Positions 5,825 through 10,971 of a DNA stretch of 10,971 bases are shown here, piece after piece. The first letter of the stretch is position 1. The number at the start of each line of letters is the position of its first letter. This DNA comes from Patescibacteria group bacterium (GTDB lineage: Bacteria; Patescibacteriota; Microgenomatia; PFEM01; JAHIFH01): positions 1 through 10,971 of the forward strand of contig JAHIFH010000044.1 in the NCBI GenBank assembly GCA_018900995.1, given 5' to 3'. Under the pieces are notes generated by a model. The model was not told the DNA's origin and ran no database searches. It saw only the letters and a list, made by a program, of their open reading frames with translations. Both the position numbers and the translations under genes were made by a program.

Positions 5825-5831
5825 CTCCTTT
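5825..5831 (-). promoter_or_regulatory. Shine-Dalgarno of the 59-aa gene
   Basis: On the minus strand AAAGGAG ends 5 nt before the ATG at 5819. It is one of the best ribosome sites in the window and the main reason to accept the small gene. Confidence 0.65.
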
Positions 5832-5852
5832 CGTGAAAGATTAACTACATTC

Positions 5853-5882
5853 AGCCTAGCGGAATTGTTTGAGCTTTGTCAA
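5853..5882 (-). promoter_or_regulatory. Minus-strand promoter of the 59-aa gene
   Basis: TTGACA (5882-5877 on the minus strand) is a perfect -35, followed after 18 nt by TAGGCT (5858-5853), a weak -10 matching T, A and the final T. Initiation near 5846 would give a leader of about 26 nt carrying the AAAGGAG site. The -35 shares five bases with the plus-strand -35 at 5876-5881. Confidence 0.4.
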
Positions 5883-5904
5883 GGGCGAATTGTAATGTTA
5901 AAAT
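5876..5904 (+). promoter_or_regulatory. Promoter of the 5913-cysS unit
   Basis: TTGTCA (5876-5881, 5 of 6) is followed by a 17-nt spacer and TAAAAT (5899-5904, 5 of 6), with TGT just before it making an extended -10. The start ATG (5913) lies 8 nt downstream, so a leaderless mRNA is predicted. This is the strongest plus-strand promoter seen in the window. Confidence 0.65.
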
Positions 5905-5912
5905 AAATCTAT

Positions 5913-6344
5913 ATGCCCAAAAAAATTGCCCGAGATATTGCTCGGCAAGTAAAACAGTTGGGAGAAGAGATAGTCGAAGAAGCTAAAGAATTACCTGGCG
6001 GGATGGTTAGAGCAGCTGGTGAACAAATAGGCATCTTACCTAGAGGATGGGGTGAAGAGTCTGAAGCTCAACTTTCAACCCGACTGATTCAGGAGAAAAA
6101 GGAAGAGGAAGAGAAAGAATTAGCTTTTGCAAGAAAAAGAATCAAGGAGTTGAGCCCACAGCCCAGCCAGCCTAAACCTGAAGAGGCCCCAGAAGAAATT
6201 AAGAGACAAAAAGAGTTAACCAAAGAAGCAGAGAGGAAGAAAGAAGTGCCTAAGGTGCCAGGGAAAAAACCGCGAGGTTCAGCGTTATTATCATTAAGAG
6301 TTAAAAAACATCGAGGCACAGGCGAAATTAGGACTGGATTATGA
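5913..6344 (+). CDS. Charged coiled-coil hypothetical protein coupled to cysS
   Basis: A 143-aa protein I cannot place in a named family. Residues 1-27 form an amphipathic charged helix (KKIARDIARQVKQLGEEIVEEAKELPGG). A short Gly/Pro/Trp-containing piece follows (AGEQIGILPRGWGEE, 35-49). Residues 55-118 are a Glu/Lys-rich, probably coiled-coil or disordered stretch with a Pro-rich break (SPQPSQPKPEEAPEE). The tail is basic, with a compact KKHRGTGEIRTGL end that looks conserved rather than random. There is no membrane segment or cysteine. The ATG is supported by the promoter 8 nt upstream. Its stop overlaps the cysS start (ATGA), so the two are translationally coupled. Proteins of this style occur in Microgenomates-like genomes, but I cannot confirm a match without a search. 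Confidence 0.75.
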   Translation: MPKKIARDIARQVKQLGEEIVEEAKELPGGMVRAAGEQIGILPRGWGEESEAQLSTRLIQEKKEEEEKELAFARKRIKELSPQPSQPKPEEAPEEIKRQKELTKEAERKKEVPKVPGKKPRGSALLSLRVKKHRGTGEIRTGL

Positions 6345-7738
6345 AAATCAAACTCTACAACACCTTAAGCAAAAAGAAAGAGATTTTTAAGCCTCTGAAA
6401 GCAGATTATGTTCGTTTCTATGACTGTGGACCAACGGTTTATTGGTATGCCCACATTGGTAATATGTGGCGTTATGTGATCTCTGATCTTTTGCGTAGAG
6501 CCCTAGAATACAATGGCTATAAAGTTAAACAAGTAATGAATATTACTGATGTAGGTCATCTAACTGAGGACGATTTGGCAGCTGATACTGGCACTGACAA
6601 GATGGAAGTTGCCGCTAAAAGAGAGAAAAAGACACCTGAGCAGATTGCTAATTTTTACACCAAAGCTTTTTTCAGAGACACGGAGAGACTCAATATTGTT
6701 CATCCTCATGTAGTTCCCAAGGCGACCAAGCATATTAAGGAAATGATTGAGCTCATAAAGGCTTTAGAGAAGAAAGGCTATACCTATTGGGCTGGCGACA
6801 AATATTTTGTTTATGATATTTCTAAATTCAAAAACTACGGCAAACTGTCAGGAAAAAATTTGGAAGAGCTTAAAGCAGGAGTAAGACTCGAGCCTGTTCC
6901 TGGCAAAAAAAATCCTTTTGATTTCGCCCTTTGGATAAAAGACCCCAAGCACTTAATGCACTGGGATTCGCCCTGGGGGGCAGGCTATCCTGGTTGGCAT
7001 CTTGAATGTTCAGCCATGTCAATGAAATATTTAGGACCAAGTCTAGATATTCACACTGGCGGCGAAGATAATATTTTTCCTCATCATGAGAACGAAATTG
7101 CCCAGTCCGAGGCAGCTACTGGCAAAAAATTCGTTCGCTATTGGGTTCATATTCGTCACAATTTGGTGAACGGGGCGAAGATGAGCAAGTCTAAAGGCAA
7201 TTTTTATATCTTGCAAGATTTAATTGATAAGGACTATGACCCCTTAGCTTTTCGTTATTTGTGTTTAACTGTTCACTACCGGAAGAATCTTAATTTCACC
7301 TGGAAATCTTTAGAGAGCGCCCAGAAAGCCTTAAATAAGTTGCGCCAGCAAGTAGCGGGGTGGAAAACCGGCAAAAAAGGCGTTCCCGAATTTGAGAAGA
7401 AGTTTTTAGAAGCGATTAATAATGATTTAGACATGCCTCGAGCTTTAGCTGTTGTTTGGGATTTGGTAAAATCGAAATATCCGGATTCAGCGAAAAAAGC
7501 CTCGCTTTTAAAATTTGATCAGGTATTGGGTTTTCGCCTGGCGGCTCAGACTAAAGTTAAGATAAAAATTCCGACCGAGGTCAATCAATTGGTGGAGAAG
7601 CGAGAAGAATTAAGAAAAGAGGGGAAATGGCAAGAGGCGGATAAAGTTCGGCAGCAAATCAAAAAACTTGATTGGCAAATTGAAGATACAGCCAAAGGAC
7701 CAAAATTGAGGCCTGTCCATCGCATCAAACGCGATTAA
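6341..7738 (+). CDS. cysS: Cysteinyl-tRNA synthetase
   Basis: A 465-aa class I aminoacyl-tRNA synthetase charging tRNA-Cys, of standard length. Catalytic and zinc signatures are present: FYDCGPTVY with C29, the HIGH-equivalent HIGN (38-41), GWHLECSAM with C223, HTGGEDNIFPHHENE with H248 and E252 (zinc ligands with C29 and C223), and KMSKS at 280-284 followed by KGN. The C-terminal helical bundle carries the anticodon-binding part, ending in a basic tail (VHRIKRD). The ATG overlaps the previous stop as ATGA, and a weak AGGA lies about 11 nt upstream. The next gene begins 1 nt after the TAA. Being second in a unit led by an unknown protein and followed by cysteine-containing membrane proteins is unusual context. 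Confidence 0.97.
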   Translation: MKIKLYNTLSKKKEIFKPLKADYVRFYDCGPTVYWYAHIGNMWRYVISDLLRRALEYNGYKVKQVMNITDVGHLTEDDLAADTGTDKMEVAAKREKKTPEQIANFYTKAFFRDTERLNIVHPHVVPKATKHIKEMIELIKALEKKGYTYWAGDKYFVYDISKFKNYGKLSGKNLEELKAGVRLEPVPGKKNPFDFALWIKDPKHLMHWDSPWGAGYPGWHLECSAMSMKYLGPSLDIHTGGEDNIFPHHENEIAQSEAATGKKFVRYWVHIRHNLVNGAKMSKSKGNFYILQDLIDKDYDPLAFRYLCLTVHYRKNLNFTWKSLESAQKALNKLRQQVAGWKTGKKGVPEFEKKFLEAINNDLDMPRALAVVWDLVKSKYPDSAKKASLLKFDQVLGFRLAAQTKVKIKIPTEVNQLVEKREELRKEGKWQEADKVRQQIKKLDWQIEDTAKGPKLRPVHRIKRD

Positions 7739-7739
7739 G

Positions 7740-8414
7740 ATGAAAGAAAAAATCCTGCCCATTTTGATATTTGTCTTTTTAGGACTGGCAGTGGCTAATT
7801 TGATTGCTTTAGATATTTCTTGGCTCCAGGCTCGGCGTTATCAGGGAGAAATAAGCTTTCCTTCTCAGCCAGCCCCAAGCCCAATCTCCACCCCAACTGC
7901 CACCATAACTTCAGAAACAGATACTTGTGGTCCAGTTTGTCAAGAAACAATTAACCAGAAAGTGGCTGAAGCCATTGCCTCTATCCCAGAGACAGAAACA
8001 GTTAAGGAAACAACCGTTGTTCAGAAAACAACGGAGACCGTTTCTCAACCAACGGTGATTTATATTCCTCTTGGAGGGGGTGGGTCAACCACTAGCTTAG
8101 ATTGGGCTGATGTTGGGAATGCCGAGGTTTATTTGGATATTAGTGATTACCCCAATCTTGACCGGGCTTATTTTGAAGGTTTTATTCGGGTTAAACATGG
8201 CAACGGCAGAGCTTTTGCCAGGCTTTATGATGTCACTCATAGTATTGGCGTTCAGGGCGGAGAGATATATACTAATAATGAGAGTTTTACTTTGGTTGAG
8301 TCTGGCTCATTAAGCTTTTGGCAAGGGAAAAATCTTTATCGAGTTCAAGTCAAATCATTGAACGGTTATGAAGCTTTTTATGATTCTGGTAGAATAAAGT
8401 TAATCTTAAAGTGA
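7740..8414 (+). CDS. Membrane-anchored extracytoplasmic protein with C-terminal beta domain
   Basis: A 224-aa protein of unknown function. Residues 5-24 form a hydrophobic anchor or uncleaved signal (ILPILIFVFLGLAVANLIAL). Then comes a Pro/Ser/Thr-rich linker (41-60), a DTCGPVC pair (C63, C67) leading into a short helix, and a Thr/Val/Glu-rich spacer. A Gly hinge (PLGGGGSTTS) leads to about 105 residues of beta-rich sequence (WADVGNAEVYLD to GRIKLILK). The C-terminal domain has the alternating aromatic/polar look of a jelly-roll or carbohydrate-binding sandwich, but I recognise no named family. N-in/C-out topology is expected. It starts 1 nt after cysS without a Shine-Dalgarno, so expression probably depends on the cysS transcript. 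Its TGA stop coincides with the predicted promoter of the next gene. Confidence 0.75.
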   Translation: MKEKILPILIFVFLGLAVANLIALDISWLQARRYQGEISFPSQPAPSPISTPTATITSETDTCGPVCQETINQKVAEAIASIPETETVKETTVVQKTTETVSQPTVIYIPLGGGGSTTSLDWADVGNAEVYLDISDYPNLDRAYFEGFIRVKHGNGRAFARLYDVTHSIGVQGGEIYTNNESFTLVESGSLSFWQGKNLYRVQVKSLNGYEAFYDSGRIKLILK

Positions 8415-8420
8415 TAATAT
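8412..8420 (+). promoter_or_regulatory. Extended -10-like promoter for the Cys-rich protein gene
   Basis: TGA (8412-8414, stop of the preceding gene) is followed by TAATAT (8415-8420), then 7 nt to ATG 8428. GATAAT (8413-8418) is an alternative register closer to TATAAT. No -35 or Shine-Dalgarno is seen. The layout copies that upstream of position 933. Confidence 0.4.
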
Positions 8421-8427
8421 AGATTAG

Positions 8428-9072
8428 ATGCAAAAGAAATTCAAAAAAAGAGAGATTTTGATTGTTTTCAGTGTTTTGTTCATTCTGGTTATTCCGGCAA
8501 TTTTGATTGTGACTAGTGCTACTTGGTTAGGGCGAACCTGGATTAGGCCAGAGGTTGAAGAAGAAGTGACTGAACATGTAATTCCGACCGAGATTCTGGC
8601 GGATAAGATAAAATACAAGGATGAGTTTTTAGTTGTTAGGGGACGAGTACTTGAAGAAGATGTGGTTTGTGAGCGGATAGATTGTCCTTCAGATGATCCT
8701 TGCTGTGGATGCAAAGATGAAAGAAATCTGGTTATTACTGATGTGGGTTCAGCCATTATTACTCAGATGCCAGGCAAGCTTGTTTTATCAACCCCTGAAG
8801 AAGAGGCATTTTGTCATCGAAGAAAAAATAGTTGTGAATTTGAGTGTCCAGACTGGCGCCCGGGAGGAATTTACGAGATTAAAGGAATTTTTAGAGCAAC
8901 GCCACCTCCACAAGGGAGTGGTTTAAGAATTTATTTTGGTTATTATCTTGAAGTTCACGAGAAGAAATTAGTCAGGGGTGTAGGCCTTATTGAAAAGATT
9001 ACGGCATTATTTAATGGTTTGAAAAATATCATCGCCAGTTCCAGAACGAGTGGCTACTATATTCTTCATTGA
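8428..9072 (+). CDS. Membrane-anchored cysteine-rich extracytoplasmic protein, OB-fold-like
   Basis: A 214-aa protein. Residues 2-8 are basic and 10-32 are a single transmembrane segment (ILIVFSVLFILVIPAIL...), giving an N-in anchor. The outer part has strands around YKDEFLVVRGRVLEE (63-77) and GGIYEIKGIFRAT (146-158), then LRIYFGYYLEVHEKKL. That pattern resembles OB-fold domains found in secreted nuclease-like or membrane proteins. Eight cysteines fall in two groups, C81/C86/C92/C93/C95 and C129/C136/C140, suggesting disulfides or a metal site. The tail (LFNGLKNIIASS...) is probably helical. No family is recognised. A -10-like box 7 nt before the ATG implies it can be transcribed on its own. 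Together with the preceding gene it looks like a small envelope module. Confidence 0.75.
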   Translation: MQKKFKKREILIVFSVLFILVIPAILIVTSATWLGRTWIRPEVEEEVTEHVIPTEILADKIKYKDEFLVVRGRVLEEDVVCERIDCPSDDPCCGCKDERNLVITDVGSAIITQMPGKLVLSTPEEEAFCHRRKNSCEFECPDWRPGGIYEIKGIFRATPPPQGSGLRIYFGYYLEVHEKKLVRGVGLIEKITALFNGLKNIIASSRTSGYYILH

Positions 9073-9235
9073 AAATGTCTCTTTCTGTCAGGATAGTTGG
9101 AACGCAAAGCTACCTTTTCTTCTGATAGTAAGACTTCCAAGGGAAAAAAAAGGGAAAATAATTATTGATAGGGACGAGTTGGGGAGAATTGTCCGCTCAG
9201 AATCTCCACCAATAAGTTTTATGCGGTTTAAATAA
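9050..9235 (+). CDS. Doubtful small ORF or gene remnant
   Basis: A 61-codon frame starting at GTG 9050, overlapping the 3' end of the Cys-rich protein gene by 23 nt and ending 2 nt before the convergent permease stop. The second half (GKIIIDRDELGRIVRSESPP) reads like protein sequence, but the first half does not. There is no Shine-Dalgarno, -10 box or ATG start. An alternative frame from ATG 9075 stops after 16 codons at TGA, followed by TAG and TAA in tandem (9123-9131). It could be a remnant of a larger gene or non-coding spacer. Confidence 0.22.
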   Translation: MATIFFIENVSFCQDSWNAKLPFLLIVRLPREKKGKIIIDRDELGRIVRSESPPISFMRFK

Positions 9236-9237
9236 AA

Positions 9238-10323
9238 TTAAAACAATGCCCCAAAAACAAATCCGGCAGTAGTGGTCATAATGATGATTAAAGCAGTATA
9301 GACAATTGTCTTTTTTACTCCCAAGACCTTACTTACCACCAACAGGCTTTGAATAGAAACAATCGGGTCAGCCAAAATGTAAGAAAGAAGCGGTCCCTTA
9401 CTCATTCCTAAATCCAAAAAAGTTTTGGCAATCGGCACCTCCACCAAGGCAGGAAAATAAGCCACAACGCCAAATAAAACTCCTGCCAGGTTTGCCCAGA
9501 TAGTATTCTGGCCTGCCAATCTTTGAAACGCCTCTCGAGGAATGATAGCCTTAAATATTCCCGCTCCAAAGACACCAATCAAAAGCAGGGGGAAAATCAT
9601 CCAAAAAAACTTCCAGGTTTCTTTCATCCATGAAATCAATTCTTTCTTGGAGTAAAAGAGAAAAGAAAAAACTGCGGTTGTTAAAGTGAGAAAACCGATT
9701 AAAGGATATTTAATATTACCTGATATTGGTGCCGTGCCAGCAATAAGAACGCCTGCTAAAGAACCAAAAAAAAGAACTGATTGATAAACTGGGTTTTCTT
9801 TGAATTGAGCTTTTTCTTCGAGGAGTGAACCGTTTTTCAGTTGTTCTATCTTCTTTTTCTTTTTATCCTTGAATATCCAGGCCATTAGGATACCTACCAA
9901 AACAGCAAAAAGAATAGACAATACTAAGCGGGCAAGAGCAATATCCCAGCCAATTAAGGAAGCAGTATAAGAAACAGCCAAAATGTTAATCGCTGGTCCT
10001 GCGTATAAAAAAGTAATCGCTGGTCCTAAACCTGCTCCTCTTTTCCAAATACCTGCAAACAAAGGCAAAATAGTGCAAGAACAAACTTCAACTAAAGTAC
10101 CAAATAAAGCTCCTAATCCATAGGCTTTAACTGGATGAGCCTTCCTGCCTAGAGTCTTGACAATAATCTCTTTGGAAACTAAGACATTAATTGCTCCTGC
10201 CAAAAAGAAAGCAGGCACCAGGCAAAATAAGACATGAACAGAAACATAGTCATAAAGCGCCAGTAAACCAGCGTTGAAAAGATTGAAAATAAACAAGTTT
10301 GTTTCTGACGAAATAAAGTTCAT
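9238..10323 (-). CDS. ArsP/DUF318-type permease (metalloid or metal efflux)
   Basis: A 361-aa integral membrane protein of the PF03773 (DUF318) permease family, which includes ArsP organoarsenical exporters and SO_0444-type metal transporters. About eight to ten hydrophobic segments are seen, e.g. 28-49, 136-151, 184-200, 240-260 and 338-360. The family hallmark VCSCTILPLFAGIW.RGAGLGPA (80-101) is followed by FLYAGPAINI (105-113). A related second-half copy reads YFPALVEVPIAKTFLDLG, then SKGPLLSYILADPIVSI (308-324), so the two-fold internal repeat is intact. The CSC pair (C81, C83) is a plausible ligand site for the exported ion. A basic loop (152-176) divides the halves. The start overlaps the previous stop (ATGA), so it is translationally coupled to the thioredoxin-like gene. 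Substrate cannot be read from the sequence; As, Sb, Cu or Zn are candidates. Confidence 0.88.
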   Translation of the reverse strand: MNFISSETNLFIFNLFNAGLLALYDYVSVHVLFCLVPAFFLAGAINVLVSKEIIVKTLGRKAHPVKAYGLGALFGTLVEVCSCTILPLFAGIWKRGAGLGPAITFLYAGPAINILAVSYTASLIGWDIALARLVLSILFAVLVGILMAWIFKDKKKKKIEQLKNGSLLEEKAQFKENPVYQSVLFFGSLAGVLIAGTAPISGNIKYPLIGFLTLTTAVFSFLFYSKKELISWMKETWKFFWMIFPLLLIGVFGAGIFKAIIPREAFQRLAGQNTIWANLAGVLFGVVAYFPALVEVPIAKTFLDLGMSKGPLLSYILADPIVSIQSLLVVSKVLGVKKTIVYTALIIIMTTTAGFVFGALF

Positions 10324-10553
10324 TCTCTAATTACCTCTTTGATTTCCTCAACAGAAGCCACTTTGCCTGAAATCACAACCTCGTCTTCGACCACCAAAGC
10401 TGGCGTCATCATTACTCCCATTTCAATAATTTTGTTGATGTCATAAATATGAGTAACCTCCGCCTTTAGTCCCAATTCTTTTACTGCCTCTCTAGCATTT
10501 TCCTCTAGCTTCTGACAGTTAGGACAACCTGAACCTAAAACTTGAATTTTCAT
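10320..10553 (-). CDS. Thioredoxin-like mini-protein (redox-active disulfide protein 2 type)
   Basis: A 77-aa single-domain thioredoxin fold of the small archaeal/bacterial type (MTH895/TM0996-like, 'redox-active disulfide protein 2'). The active site is GSGCPNC (C10, C13), followed by a charged helix, and the cis-proline loop is MTPALVV (P50). The strand VVISGKV and a C-terminal helix complete the fold. There is no signal peptide, so it is cytoplasmic. GTG at 10556 is in frame, but ATG 10553 is preferred because it has better spacing from the GGGGG ribosome site. In arsR/thioredoxin/permease cassettes this protein is presumed to reduce, bind or hand over the metal or metalloid; that is inference. 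It overlaps the permease start by 4 nt. Confidence 0.88.
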   Translation of the reverse strand: MKIQVLGSGCPNCQKLEENAREAVKELGLKAEVTHIYDINKIIEMGVMMTPALVVEDEVVISGKVASVEEIKEVIRE

Positions 10554-10556
10554 CAC

Positions 10557-10564
10557 ACCCCCTT
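10557..10564 (-). promoter_or_regulatory. Ribosome site of the thioredoxin-like gene
   Basis: AAGGGGGT on the minus strand lies in the 14-nt gap after arsR, with its G-run ending 4 nt before ATG 10553. It is a Shine-Dalgarno-like site (GGGGG in place of GGAGG) and favours ATG 10553 over GTG 10556. Confidence 0.55.
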
Positions 10565-10567
10565 TTC

Positions 10568-10870
10568 TTAAAGATTAAAAATTAAATCACTAACTTTCTG
10601 ACCTTTTTTGGTTAACGAATAATATACTCGCCTCCCTTTTGGCTCATCTTTAACCAAGCCTGCTTCTTTCAAGTCAGCCAAATGATGAGAGATAAGACTT
10701 TGGCTCATTTCAAAATGCTCTGCTATCTCACAAACACAATGTCTGCCTTGACGCAAAACACATAACAACTTCAATCTACTTTCCTCAGCCACAAGTTTTA
10801 ATAAGGAAGATAAAGCCTTAATCCGCTCAAATTCCTGTTTATTAGGAAGACAACAATTATATGAACCCAT
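10568..10870 (-). CDS. ArsR/SmtB-family metal(loid)-responsive repressor
   Basis: A winged helix-turn-helix repressor of 100 aa from the chosen start (102 from the first ATG). The recognition region is EIAEHFEMSQSLISHHLADLKEAGLV (48-73) and the wing is PKGRRVYYSLT. Cysteines suit thiophilic metal sensing: C45-V-C47 at the start of helix 3, as in the E. coli ArsR CVC motif, an N-terminal pair C6-C7, and C37. The first ATG (10876) touches the -10 box and would not be transcribed, so ATG 10870 (6 nt after TATAAT) is taken as start. It heads a three-gene operon with the thioredoxin-like gene 14 nt on. A palindrome over its -10 suggests autorepression released by metal binding. The exact inducer (As(III), Sb(III), Cd/Pb or Cu) cannot be read. 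Confidence 0.9.
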   Translation of the reverse strand: MGSYNCCLPNKQEFERIKALSSLLKLVAEESRLKLLCVLRQGRHCVCEIAEHFEMSQSLISHHLADLKEAGLVKDEPKGRRVYYSLTKKGQKVSDLIFNL

Positions 10871-10871
10871 A

Positions 10872-10905
10872 TTCATATTATATTAAGTAAAGGAAGTTTT
10901 GTCAA
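10872..10905 (-). promoter_or_regulatory. Consensus promoter and probable operator of the arsR operon
   Basis: On the minus strand, TTGACA (10905-10900), a 17-nt spacer and TATAAT (10882-10877) form a perfect sigma-70-type promoter. An imperfect palindrome, TTAATAT-A-ATATGAA (10886-10872, 6 of 7 pairs), is centred on the -10 and is the natural place for ArsR to block polymerase. Transcription should begin near the ATG at 10870. The operator role is inferred. Confidence 0.75.
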
Positions 10906-10942
10906 AAGAAAAATAAGAAAAGACTTTCCCTTTTGGTTTTTG

Positions 10943-10971
10943 TATAATCTTGTTAAGCTATGTCAAGTCTT
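10943..10971 (+). promoter_or_regulatory. Probable promoter and gene start at the right edge
   Basis: TATAAT (10943-10948) is a perfect -10, without a clear -35 and with TG directly before it. An ATG at 10960 (reading Met-Ser-Ser-Leu) follows 11 nt later and stays open to the window end. This probably starts a gene divergent from arsR, but only four codons are visible. Confidence 0.4.

Noticed and set aside
1824..5841. CGTGAAAGATT shared by the HIT start (1824) and the region at 5832
   Set aside because: Eleven bases in AT-rich DNA with no shared flanks or function; treated as chance.
6089..6319. 76-codon minus-strand frame opposite the coiled-coil protein
   Set aside because: Antisense of Lys/Glu codons gives the Ser/Phe/Leu-rich product; there is no supporting start signals.
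1..10971. Alternative genetic code with UGA as glycine (Gracilibacteria/Absconditabacteria)
   Set aside because: TGA lies exactly at the expected ends of YvcK, HIT, S21, YqeY and DnaX, and no TGA occurs inside any conserved gene.

Overview
The window looks like a chromosomal segment of a Patescibacteria/CPR-type bacterium, plausibly from the Microgenomates side. The reasons are an AT-rich base composition, tightly packed genes, several short core proteins close to minimal family length (S21 of 60 aa, YbaB/EbfC of 94 aa, CysRS of 465 aa), and several envelope-type or hypothetical proteins I cannot name. TGA clearly acts as a stop (it ends the yvcK, HIT, rpsU, yqeY and dnaX genes), so the UGA=Gly code of Gracilibacteria/Absconditabacteria is excluded. 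The lineage is inferred from gene style and was not tested by a search.

Positions 1-5630 read left to right. They hold a 5'-truncated yvcK, a DHH/MYG1-like phosphoesterase, a HIT protein, rpsU, yqeY, a ybeY-like gene that has lost catalytic histidines, and the classic replication/repair run dnaX, ybaB, recR. Spacing is tight or overlapping (TGATG at rpsU/yqeY, 59 nt at ybeY/dnaX).

Positions 5631-5912 separate two blocks. They hold a 59-codon minus-strand gene with a good ribosome binding site, and a divergent promoter pair whose -35 boxes overlap. To the right (5913-9072) lies a charged coiled-coil hypothetical protein, translationally coupled to cysS. Two membrane-anchored extracytoplasmic proteins follow, one with eight cysteines.

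Positions 9238-10876 form a minus-strand operon, arsR-type regulator, CPNC thioredoxin-like mini-protein, ArsP/DUF318-type permease. It is driven by a textbook TTGACA-17-TATAAT promoter with a palindrome over its -10 box, and is most likely a self-regulated metalloid/metal detoxification cassette.

The strongest cross-window signal is promoter geometry. Six genes that begin transcription units have a -10-like hexamer ending 6-8 nt before the start codon and no Shine-Dalgarno sequence, which predicts leaderless mRNAs. Several genes inside units (rpsU, the thioredoxin-like gene) and the 59-codon gene carry clear Shine-Dalgarno sequences instead. Twice the upstream gene's TGA stop doubles as the TGn of an extended -10. 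I saw no CRISPR array, tRNA, rRNA or insertion sequence, and no convincing intrinsic terminator.
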